This document shows positions 1 to 8,311 of a DNA stretch of 11,046 bases, piece after piece. The notes beneath the pieces were generated by a model, which saw nothing but the letters and a program-made list of their open reading frames with translations, had not been told where the DNA came from and made no database searches. Source of the stretch: Collybiopsis luxurians FD-317 M1. Its lineage: Eukaryota; Basidiomycota; Agaricomycetes; Agaricales; Omphalotaceae. Both the position numbers and the translations under genes were made by a program. The first letter of the stretch is position 1; each line of letters begins with the position of its first letter. The stretch is taken from positions 1 through 11,046 of the forward strand of contig KN834972.1 of NCBI GenBank assembly GCA_000827265.1. Reading direction: 5' to 3'.

Positions 1-306
1 TGTAAATGAATGCTACAGTAATCTGTTACAGCTGTCTACAAGGCCATTGACTGTAAATAGTTGCTGTAGGAATTCAGTGCTGCCTCCTGACAATTTGTTC
101 ACTGCAAGTGAATGCTACAAAAAATCAAGTTCTCTTTTGCAATGGATCATACACTGATATACCTGCTAATGAAAATAATTACCGCCATCTACAAGACTGT
201 TCACTGCAAGCCTTTGCCATTGAAACTAATTACATTCTTATTACAACCACGCAAATGGTTACTACGGCATTCAATTGCTACCCAATAAAATACTATTTAT
301 ATCTAC
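1..306. repeat. Degenerate tandem repeat (minisatellite), period 51 bp
   Basis: Six diverged units of 51 bp begin at 1, 52, 103, 154, 205 and 256. TGAATGCTACA occurs at 7-17 and 109-119 (spacing 102). TGTTCACTGCAAG occurs at 96-108 and 198-210 (spacing 102). TCTACAAG occurs at 34-41 and 187-194 (spacing 153). All three spacings are multiples of 51. Most units start TGYAA and carry TGCTA/TGCCA near offset 11. The array starts at the window edge, so it may extend further left. The period is 17 codons, and one frame is open from 108 to 392, but upstream units have stops in that frame, so I do not call it coding. Confidence 0.6.
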
Positions 307-424
307 CAGAGCCATTCATATACAAAGATTGTATACAGTGTCATCTATACATTTTATGTCCTAATAATGCCGTTCAACTTATTAATTGTTAACAACGAAA
401 TGAATGAAAAGATGAATAGGCCCA

Positions 425-474
425 CCCGCGGGATGTGAAAATTGTGCGGGCAGGCTTGATATTTAGTACCCGCA
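425..474. repeat. GC-rich inverted-repeat cluster (CCCGCGGG / TGCGGG / CCCGCA)
   Basis: In otherwise AT-rich DNA there is a perfect 8-bp palindrome CCCGCGGG at 425-432, then TGCGGG at 445-450 facing CCCGCA at 469-474, able to pair as a 6-bp stem. Such repeated CCCGC/GCGGG motifs resemble the subterminal repeats of some hAT-type DNA transposons, but no transposase or terminal inverted repeat is seen here. The transposon reading is only an inference. Confidence 0.3.
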
Positions 475-846
475 GTCCCTGTTTGGACGGCATGACACTC
501 GGAACATACCCCTAAATAGCCATCCAACAGTGCATTAATGTAAATATATCAATATATGTGTTCTGACAGACCCGAGAATACATAAGGTATATGCCATAGG
601 CCATGTGTACTCTGATGCAGATTGTTCAGCTTACACCAAAGGATTCAAGGGCAGTCTTGGCATCCATGAGCTTTTAACTGATATAGGGCAGGGGCAGAAT
701 GTCAGTATCATATTGGTAGTCAATTATATCCTCAATTAAAAGGCTTTGAAAGTGGAAGAAACATGCAAATGTGTCGAAAGTAAGTTTTAATGAGAGTAAC
801 ATTTTGCCGAGACTCGGCAAGTTAAGCTGTCAAGCGCGGGAAAAAA

Positions 847-911
847 AAGTTACTTGGACATAACTTTCAAGTAACTTATATAAATTGAAAAAGTTACTTG
901 AAAAGTAACTT
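847..911. repeat. Four alternating copies of AAGTTACTT / AAGTAACTT
   Basis: The 9-mer AAGTTACTT occurs at 847-855 and 891-899. Its reverse complement AAGTAACTT occurs at 869-877 and 903-911. The copies alternate in orientation and form two hairpins, one with a 10-bp arm (AAGTTACTTG with CAAGTAACTT) and an 11-nt loop, one with a loop of about 3 nt. A run of eight A lies just 5'. It could be a transposable-element terminus (MITE-like), a cruciform or a dimeric protein-binding array. No terminal repeats or target-site duplication were identified. Confidence 0.6.
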
Positions 912-1090
912 TGCTCACACTCGAAAATGAGAACGATTCACCATGCGCCGCGCATTGCACGGACGGGATACAGACATGGACCCGAATAATACAGGAATCC
1001 CGGACTTCTCTATCGGGATGCCGGCATTCAGTGGCATCGAATAGTACCCATTGACTTTCACTGGATTGTAAATCAGAATCCGTTAGGTGT

Positions 1091-1299
1091 CGATTTTTTT
1101 CTTGTTCCCTCTCTCCTTGCTTTATATAAGTCGAATTTTGATTTGGTTTCGATAGCCCAACCTGTCCGCTTGTCTCACTAGCGACTAAGGCATTTCAATG
1201 GACATAGCTATTGCCTTGCTCTTCTCCATAATGGATTGTCACGGTAGTCTTCAGCTTGCTCGGTCTAAAATTTGGGAGGGAGACTCGGTCATAAGCTAG
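1091..1299 (+). promoter_or_regulatory. Promoter-like segment with TATA box leading into a 33-codon frame (possible gene relic)
   Basis: A CT-rich tract (1091-1120) is followed by TTTATATAAG at 1121-1130 and, about 70 bp later, an ATG at 1198. That is the usual layout of a fungal Pol II promoter with a short 5' leader. The frame starts with a hydrophobic stretch (MDIAIALLFSIMD) but stops at 1299 after 33 residues. A GTAGTC just after residue 15 could be a splice donor, yet no continuing exon was found downstream. It is either a broken gene start or chance similarity. Confidence 0.25.
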
Positions 1300-1560
1300 A
1301 CAGATAAATCTCAGATATGCACGATCTTGAATCTTCATTCTTTTGACTATTTTATTGTTCTCTTACTTATCGTTCAGAGTTCTCTTACCTTGCCACATGC
1401 TCATTTAATGATGTCAGATCTCCTTCATAGCGCTCATAACTCTTCGGTAACTTTTCAGTACAACTTATTAGCCAGCCATATATATAGACCTATGGTTTGA
1501 TGTTGAATAAATGGTGTAGTTTAATTCCCATTCAAATTGGAAAGATATGCAAGAGTGTTA

Positions 1561-1655
1561 GCAAAAAAGAAGAGGAAAGGAGATCTAAGAAAATTAAGTT
1601 GTTGGTCTTGAAGTCAGTACTTATTGGATTTCCATTCAATTGGAATCTAGGCTGA
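1561..1655. repeat. Dispersed repeat, copy 1
   Basis: This segment resembles 5653-5735 over nearly its whole length. Both start GCAAAAAA, share GAGGAAAGGAGA followed by (T/C)CTAA, an A-rich run, TAAGTT, GGTC, AAGTCAG and then TTGGAAT near the 3' end. This copy has two 3-nt insertions relative to the other. It is bracketed by imperfect copies of CCATTCAAATTGGAA (near 1529) and CCATTCAATTGGAA (near 1632). No coding content is visible. The family is unknown; a short non-autonomous mobile element is the simplest reading. Confidence 0.5.
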
Positions 1656-2101
1656 GCCAGTTCGGTGCATGAGCCTGAATTTAAACCTCGAGTCTAGGTC
1701 CTTTCAGAACCAGGTTTGAGCCTCCCCACCTTAAAAGTTACAATTTGAAAAAAATAATTAGAATAAATGATTTTTCAGCTGCATAACTTGAATTTTGGTG
1801 ATTAATTCAATTGGTATCAAGCTCAGAGCTCATTATAAGTGTGAAGCCATAAAAGGGCAAGAAAGGATAAGAGAATGGCATATGTGCGCTTACTGTCATC
1901 CCATTTGATTGCATCTTTCGCTACACTAACTAACAGCATTGCCTGTTAGTATTATAGCAAAAATATGAGGTTGTAAGTTTGTACTACTTGAAAGATCACA
2001 GCTTTATAAATAATATTATTGTGGTCAAATGTACCTAAGTATAAGAAAGTAGGCAGTCTTAGGGCAAAAGGTCAACTGTTCTGGACTTCACAGAAAGAAA
2101 T

Positions 2102-3761
2102 TTAAAATTCAACATCTTCATCTTCTACGGCTTCTTCTTGTCCTCCATCCAATGGTGCTCCAATATTTCCCAGAAAGCTGTTAGTAACAAAATGCAAGCC
2201 AGATAGTTGTTTAGTTGCAGTTTGAGTGACTTGGCTCAACTCCGCAGATGATGAAAAGGTGCGTAAATTGAGCATCAGTCGACTGATTAAGATGTTGGGC
2301 AGACTGAAAAGCTCAAAGGGTTTACATGCTATGATCATGGAATAGGTGTGTATAGTTCACTCACATAGAGAAGAATGGAATAATCACATCAAAAAATGTG
2401 GTTATCCACTAATTGAAATTGTGATGTCAGTGATTATCCGGTATACAATCTACTAGTCACTCTTACATTGTTAGCAGTAGACTGGTGAATCTAATATATG
2501 AGATTAATAACAATGGCTAGACTTAGATATTTATATCTAGACACACCAAAGCAGCAATCATAGTCAGGATTCCTACAGCTAACATAATCCTGTGTAGGTT
2601 GGTGTGAGGGAGTCAGTAGAATCTGTGCTTGAACACCCACAAGAAATAAAGGGTGCCTAATTTCAAAATCTAAGATGGAAGATCTTAACCTAAAACACAA
2701 TTGGCAGCACCTACCATCATAGAGGATAACTTGGGTAACACTGTATTCACCAAGTCTTTTCATTCCAATGGCATGATGCAATGTCTTCCTTAGTGTTGAT
2801 GCAAAAATGAAGGCATCAAAAGCCAAAGACATAGATGCAACACTGATTTCTACTAAAACTCAGGATGAACTGAAGCACAGGCGAGAACTTGATTCACAAA
2901 ATCCTACATCTGCGCATATCATCCAAGCTCACATTAGAATGATGATAGACTATAGTCTTTGTTTTGCTCACTTTTCAACTGCATTGGGATTTGCAACTTC
3001 AAGGCCACATCTTGATAAGCCTTGCAGTGGACTTCCTGTCAAAGAAATCCCTGGGGCAACCACTATTAGCTATGTGAGTCAGGAGAGTCATTTATGATTG
3101 CTTTAACTTCTCATAAGCTATAGGAAATGGATGTGTACTACAATATCCATAGCCAATCTAGAGAGCGTAAACAGAATAGAGATTGCTAAAATTATCTGGC
3201 TTTCATCATATATTGCATATACTCTGAGGGAAAAAAGAGCTTTGGAGCACTTTTATTTGATGTTGCTTGAAAGATGGATATACCACAGGTTTCTTACCAG
3301 TAGTAGTGATAAGAGACATAGCTTCTGCAGAGGAAAATATCCACAACAGAGTTCTGCATCTAGTAATGAAAAATTAGTTGAGGCAGAAATTTGGGACTAA
3401 AAGCTTACTCTTGGTCTGTACTGTTTCCGGGCATGCGGAAGACCATATAGATCAATAAATATAAGAAAGAGCTGTATCTGTTCAAAATGAATAAAATTGA
3501 AGTTCCTGTATGTTTTTTCCTCCATATCATGCGACTCTCCATGGACAGTGTTCCCATATAGTCTGCTATCCAGAGTGCTGGAGATACCAAAAAAATAGTT
3601 GAAAACTGTTTAGTAGAATAAAATATACATCCGTACTTGCTGATGCAGCTATTGCGTAGTTGCCTGCCACCCTGTATGTAAGGTATTAGCATCAAAAGTA
3701 GTAGGTACAGTTAAACTTGCACAAACCATACTTCAAATTGCTGCACAATTACATTATCCAT
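2102..3761 (-). CDS. DUF6533 domain-containing membrane protein (multi-exon; N-terminal exon unresolved)
   Basis: This is a probable multi-pass membrane protein of the basidiomycete DUF6533 family, whose function is unknown. The supported exon chain is 3671-3637, 3577-3409, 3359-3298, 3221-3139, 3069-2972, 2842-2715, 2572-2547, 2490-2467, 2408-2365 and 2303-2102 (TAA), roughly 290 residues. Family-like segments in order are NYAIAASATLWIADYMGTLS, then MIWRKKHTGTSILFILNRY (core of DUF6533), VYAIYDESQIILAISILF, the helix SMSLAFDAFIFASTLRKTL, VILYDG, and the C-terminal pattern ILISRLMLNLR...TNSFLGNIGAPL with an acidic tail. Introns are 49-142 bp. Two points are unresolved. The ATG at 3761 cannot be joined in phase to exon 3671-3637 with a standard donor. 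The exon 2572-2547 needs a GTGTGT donor, since reading on meets a TAA at once. A frame open through 3695-3405 offers an alternative N-terminus. Minor decay is possible; the family call is firmer than the exon model. Confidence 0.72.
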
Positions 3762-5650
3762 GGATAATCGAGTCCAACAGCTGTGGAGGGGAAGCAGCGT
3801 TGTGCTCCCTCTCAGCATTAATGTCTAAATATGTTTCATACAAACAGCGATGAAAAGAAATTTCTCCCTTTGAAAAATTCTGAAACAGGGCTTCTGGCAA
3901 TGCCCTTCTGGAGCTCTGATTTCATGCTTTCTTCCTAAATTAACTCCTGGTCATAATTCAATATAGCTGATCAATGAGCATTGAGAACCCCTTTGTGTCA
4001 TTGCCTATTCTGCATCCTTCATGCTTATCACTTTTTTTTCATTTATTCTTTTCTACCATCGCAGCTATCTTGATCATCATTACCTCAATATCTAATGATT
4101 TGGTTAATCGTTACCTAGTCAATCGACACTAAATTATAACAAATCTGACAGTTGATAGACGGCCCAATGAATGACAATAGAACTGGTGTTTTGGACCGTG
4201 ATGGAGCTCTTTAGTCTTTAGTCCATCTTCAAATGTCAGTCAATTCAAACAACGGCGAATGTCATGGACTAGCATTGCCCTTCATGTTCCAGATTGCTCC
4301 CCTTGCACTTGATTGCATCCATCCTGCTTCCCATTTGTTTGACATTTCATTGGTCATGAGACATTTGACAGACAGGAGCAACTGAGCAGAACGACTGAAC
4401 TTGCAAGTTGTCCCTGTGAACACTGTGGCTGGGTTCCGAGACCAGTTTGTAGCATAAGTTTCCTCGGAAATGAAAAACTTTAATTTAACAGAACCAGATT
4501 TCTGGATATTAATTCAGTATTCGGAGAATTGAGTTATTTCGGTCTTGAAGTTTGTGCGTTAAAATTCAATGCATGGGGAGGTTATAGGTATTGGCAACTT
4601 TAATTGGTAAATAGGTGTATAATTTTTCTTTTTGCAAGCTGTCACTGACTGCTGAAAAGTATCCACTTCTTCCGCTATCCGTTAAATTATTATACACCTC
4701 GCAGAAGCCTTCAACCGGTGTTAGTAATTTTATATTGTAGTGAATGTGATCATAAGTTTGCAACAAAGATCACAACTGCCATCTGTCACTTTGCGCCTGT
4801 AACCTCTGCCGTTTGCATCGGACACTCTGAGCAACCCTAAAATTTTTACTGATTGCCTTTGATTTTCGTGATTTATGACTTTGAAACTGAGCGCACACAG
4901 GAAATGGGATTCATTGAACAGTGAGCTCTGAGTGAAACTTTCGCTTACTACTTAGCTATGATTCCTGGGATGAATTAACTATTGGCTCTAGCACTGGGTA
5001 CACTCATGACTCCTTCCTTGGATACTGCCAGCCTACAGATAAACATTTTGAAACGTCCAACGAGGTAAAACATTCAAACTTGGTAGTTCATGGCCCATCA
5101 AAAGTTGGCATATTCGAAGAGGCTTGACGATAGCGATATCAGCGCTCCGTGATGAACTATTGTGACGTAGGAGAACTGCCATCAACAACTGTAGCAACCA
5201 TGATTCAACGCAGATGCCATTACATCATTAAACAATTTGAATTGCTGTAAGTCTCGTAAGATGAAATGATGTTTAGAGCGACATTCCCGCATGTCGTGCC
5301 TCCTTCATATCACGAAAAGAGTGGAAAAAAATCCGAATGATTTACTGGAAAATCCTATATCCAAAGATATCTACGTGCCGGTTATCCTCATGAAAGATTG
5401 TCGACTTTTGAATTTCCATTTTCGGTGTGAAAACTTGGAAGACATTTAATTCCCAATCCCAATGCGCTGTTACGAGTCCGGAATGAAATGAAGGTATCGT
5501 CCTTGTCGGGTGTCACGCCGCGACAAAATACTTACATTTTTCCTTGTAGTTTCAGTGGTCATTGTCACTCTTTCTTGACTTACACCGGATCTCCTGGTCC
5601 TTGATGTCATGCCGGAAACCAAGGGAATCACAGATGCACGGGCATCGCAT
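3762..5650. other. Intergenic region without recognisable genes
   Basis: I see no exon series, RNA gene or recognisable protein in this stretch. Frames of up to about 66 codons exist (for example minus strand 4766-4566) but show no family features or convincing splice partners. The part next to 3762 should carry the promoter of the minus-strand DUF6533 gene; no clear TATA box was found there. Confidence 0.5.
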
Positions 5651-5652
5651 CG

Positions 5653-5735
5653 GCAAAAAAAGCAGAGGAAAGGAGACCTAAAAAAAAATAAGTTGGTCAA
5701 GTCAGCATTGACCCATACCAACTTGGAATTCAGCC
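5653..5735. repeat. Dispersed repeat, copy 2
   Basis: This is the partner of 1561-1655, in the same orientation and about 4.1 kb away. It shares GCAAAAAA, GCAGAGGAAAGGAGACCTAA (close to AGAAGAGGAAAGGAGATCTAA in copy 1), TAAGTT, GGTC, AAGTCAG and CTTGGAATTCAG. It lacks two 3-nt blocks found in copy 1 and diverges in the 3' third. No open frame is shared by the two copies. Confidence 0.5.
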
Positions 5736-6019
5736 CCCAGACACTATAACCGAGAAGATTTTGATCTGCAGTCTAGGGAAGTCGCAGAACAAAACTGAAG
5801 GCTTTTTGCTCCGAGTGCATAAATTGATGATTACCAATGGTACAATTTTTCTCTCCTTCGTCACTAGTAGAGCAAACATAAGAAGGCTTCTGCCGGAAAT
5901 CCGTTTGAATTTTGATTCAACTTTCAACCGAGGGGCAAGGTGGAGTCAGACTAACACCAGTGAGATACTGGACTGCTCCAATTATGGATATATGAATATG
6001 TTTGCGCATAAATTCCAGT

Positions 6020-6077
6020 GGCCAGCTGGCGAAATGGTATTGCGTACGATTTGCAGGTTCAACCCCTGCGGTGGTCA
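6020..6077 (+). ncRNA. tRNA-like sequence with Pol III A and B boxes but no anticodon arm
   Basis: A tRNA-like fold can be drawn. The acceptor strand GGCCAGC (6020-6026) faces GGTGGTC (6070-6076) with 6 of 7 pairs. A D arm with GCGA/TTGC stem and AATGGTA loop spans 6029-6043. A perfect 5-bp T arm, GCAGG/CCTGC with loop TTCAACC, spans 6053-6069. The A box TGGCGAAATGG (6027-6037) differs by one base from TGGCNNAGTGG, and the B box GGTTCAACCCC (6056-6066) fits GGTTCRANNCC exactly. TTTT at 6098-6101, 21 nt past the end, could terminate Pol III. Only 8-9 nt lie between D and T arms where a normal tRNA has about 23, so no anticodon arm can form. It may be a deleted tRNA pseudogene, a SINE head or a small Pol III RNA. 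Confidence 0.45.
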
Positions 6078-6097
6078 TACTTGCTCTCATGATCTTC

Positions 6098-6101
6098 TTT
6101 T
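6098..6101 (+). terminator. Possible Pol III terminator (TTTT)
   Basis: This four-T run lies 21 nt downstream of the tRNA-like element. Such runs end Pol III transcripts, but they are common by chance in AT-rich DNA, so the assignment rests on its position. Confidence 0.25.
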
Positions 6102-6379
6102 ATTACACGGGGCCCTTATGTTCTTGCGCATCGGGAATCAATCTACTCATGATACCAGTTTTGCCGTCTCGACTAGTAATTGGCCGGAAGTATTTTACCC
6201 CTAAGAACATGTAGAGAAGGGTACTGCAGGTGTCGAGAAATTTCAACCACACAATGTATGTAAATCAAATAAGCGAAGACTCGAACGTTGTCAGTCGCCT
6301 TATATCATTATACTCTACATCAACAATGAAGCTCGCATGAAACTTCGATGCATAACTTGATCCCTCGAATCTTAAGATC

Positions 6380-7716
6380 TTACGCAGTCTCTTGCGGATA
6401 GACAACAAGCTTGACACCACTAACCTCGCCATTTCCCAACATCTTCGCCCCTTCTACAACACCCAACAGTCCGTTGGGTAAACTTTCAACTCGACTGGGC
6501 TACGAAAAAGAGAAGAAAGAAGTAACGATGAAAACCAAAACATTGATCTAGATTGAAGGAATAACGTACAACAAACACCCCTTCCTCAACCATCCCAGCC
6601 AGCTTTCCCCAAAACAACCTCCCAAATTCCCTATTCGCCTCCGTATGCGGAGATCCATAGCAGCTATACACAATCCTCCCTTCAGGATCTTCAATAACTT
6701 CCCCGTTTTCCTTCCGCTTCGGTACCTCCGGCCTCGGATGCGCGATGGCTATCTTGGCTGCACAGTTCCTCCCCAGACAGGCGTATCCCGCTTCTTGCGC
6801 CTCAGGCGCGGTCACAGCCGAATATACGACCTTAATTGATTCCGAGGTGAGGTGAGCTACGGCGGAAGGGAGGTCGGATAAAGGAACATGGGTACGATCG
6901 ACGATGTGTGTTGCGCCGAGAGATTTGAGGTATGAGGTGTGTTTGGCTGAGGCGTAGGTAATGATGGTGGTGAATTTGAGGTAGCGGAGAGTTTGAATCG
7001 CTGAGAAGGAGAGATGAGAGTCAGTAAGAATCTGACTAAGAGCATAAATTGGACATACCGAATTGACCTACACACGTTCCACCTCCAATGACAAGAGCCG
7101 TCTCTCCGGCAAAGCTTACTTGAGGGTCTAGCGTAGGGTTGAGACCAGCACCAATGGGATGAGCGGGAAGAAGACCGATGACGGCGGTCATCAATGTGAG
7201 TGGAATAGTTGAGGCTTGGGCGTAGCTCAGGCCAGCAGGTATCTAATACAAGAGAGAAAGTTCAAAATTTTGCAGCGAAATTTGCCTCAAGCTGACCTTT
7301 GCGGTAGTATCTGCAGTAGTCAGAGCGTATTGCTGAAACGCATCATACTCGCTCTTGTTCTCTTGTCCTTCGAAAAACCTGATGAGACGTCCAAATCAGT
7401 TGCTTCACACCAAAGCAATGCATTCTAATCGGAATCCTCACACTTTATCTCCTTTCGCAAATCCCTCTACATCTTCCCCGACTTCCTCTACCTCACCGGC
7501 GACATCAAACCCGATTACCGCTGGATACTTGAAATTGGGAAATAAGTCGAATGCTTGGATGAAATGATCCACCGGATTCATCGCCGCAGCGAAAACTTTG
7601 ACGAGCAATTCACCTGGGCCAGGTTTTGGTACGGGTATGGATTTTAAGGTGAACGGAGCTTTGGAAGTTTCGATGACGAGTGCTTGTTGGACAGCAGAAT
7701 TTGAGGTGAAAGACAT
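6380..7716 (-). CDS. Zinc-free medium-chain reductase (quinone reductase / trans-enoyl reductase-like)
   Basis: This is probably a cytosolic NADPH-dependent oxidoreductase of the MDR superfamily, of the fungal enoyl-reductase/quinone-reductase type. Five exons, 7716-7442, 7378-7297, 7242-7059, 7000-6570 and 6499-6380 (TAA), join in frame to 363 residues, the usual family length. Introns of 63, 54, 58 and 70 bp all have GT...AG ends. The GroES-like half carries KPGPGELLVKV, AAMNPVDH and IGFDVAGEVEEVGEDVEGF (residues about 35-90). The Rossmann half begins near ALVIGGGTCVGQFAIQ, with the glycine-rich NADP-binding motif at about 172-178. The four-cysteine structural zinc loop and usual catalytic zinc ligands are absent. 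The ATG at 7716 is the first in frame and sits in CAAAATGTC. The substrate cannot be told; no polyketide synthase or other cluster gene is adjacent. The gene shares its upstream region with the divergent PH-CNH gene. Confidence 0.92.
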
Positions 7717-7754
7717 TTTGAGAATAATGCTGAAAATTGAAGATAAAGTCAAAA

Positions 7755-7762
7755 TTTATATA
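7755..7762 (-). promoter_or_regulatory. TATA box of the reductase gene
   Basis: TATATAAA on the minus strand lies about 39 bp upstream of the ATG at 7716, implying a very short leader. A second TATATA (about 7830-7836) lies further upstream and could give a longer leader. Which one is used cannot be decided from the sequence. Confidence 0.45.
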
Positions 7763-8225
7763 CTCTGACTCGGAAGTCCAGCGGAGGTGTTAAGTAGCTC
7801 GGAAGATGCGCGGAGGTATCCTGATTGGGTATATATGGCGCGAGAATAGGAGGGAAGATTGAAGACACATGGCACAAATGTCAAAGTGATTTTTGAGCCG
7901 ACTGAGGTTTTGAAACTTTCTGCCACAGAAACAAGATGGAAGCGGAGAAGAAGAACTTGACACGACTGGTCACGGTCACGTTTTGATTGGACTTTGACAA
8001 CACAGCCTAATCTCATCGGGACCCAATGGACTTGACAATAAATACGGTTTTATTTTACAGGTATACGGCGTTCAATGGCCTCAATGGCTTACGAAAGGAG
8101 CGCAGTCCCGACTTTCTCTTACATTTTCGGATCTCGGGAGCAGGATCCTAAAAGATGCCGCAGTTTTATGGCGGCAAAGCGGCAGAGCTATGTGCATATT
8201 TCCGGTAGTTTCATCCTTCGTTGAG

Positions 8226-8233
8226 TATTTATA
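8226..8233 (+). promoter_or_regulatory. TATA box of the PH-CNH gene
   Basis: TATTTATA lies 78 bp upstream of the ATG at 8312, a normal spacing for a fungal Pol II promoter with a leader of about 50 nt. It supports the view that the gene really starts at 8312 and has its own promoter. Confidence 0.5.
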
Positions 8234-8311
8234 CGCCCCGTCTCGCCGCTTTGACGCTTCCAGCGATATCTCACCCCAGGTTCGACATTACCTTTAAATC
8301 CTTTAGTCATC

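Larger units (their letters stand above)
300..2101. other. Gene-poor intergenic region
   Basis: Apart from the repeats and the promoter-like segment listed separately, I see no exon chain, RNA gene or protein family signature on either strand here. Frames are short and interrupted, and composition is AT-rich. It lies downstream of the 3' end of the minus-strand DUF6533 gene. Confidence 0.5.
7717..8311. promoter_or_regulatory. Shared divergent promoter region (reductase and PH-CNH gene)
   Basis: These 595 bp separate two head-to-head start codons. They contain TATA-like boxes for both directions, a CCAAT at 8024-8028, a tandem GGTCACGGTCAC at 7968-7979 and a repeated CAATGGC near 8073-8088. 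I found no Rho-GEF DH-domain coding sequence on the plus strand here, which matters for the neighbouring gene. Regulatory roles of the motifs are inferred from position only. Confidence 0.4.

Noticed and set aside
2807..3400. Two plus-strand frames of 96 and 89 codons.
   Set aside because: They overlap the minus-strand DUF6533 exons and are their antisense shadows.
5761..6204. A 147-codon plus-strand frame across the tRNA-like element.
   Set aside because: No family features, no splice-consistent partners, and it runs through the structured tRNA-like segment; most likely a chance frame.
6857..7075. A 72-codon minus-strand frame overlapping the reductase gene.
   Set aside because: It is an out-of-frame shadow of reductase exon 4 and intron 3.
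7717..7752. N-terminal extension of the reductase to 7752.
   Set aside because: That position is a TTG, not an ATG; the first in-frame ATG is at 7716, where the family-like N-terminus begins.
7756..8016. An 86-codon minus-strand frame in the divergent promoter region.
   Set aside because: It lies upstream of the reductase TATA box and shows no family similarity; most likely a chance frame in the promoter.
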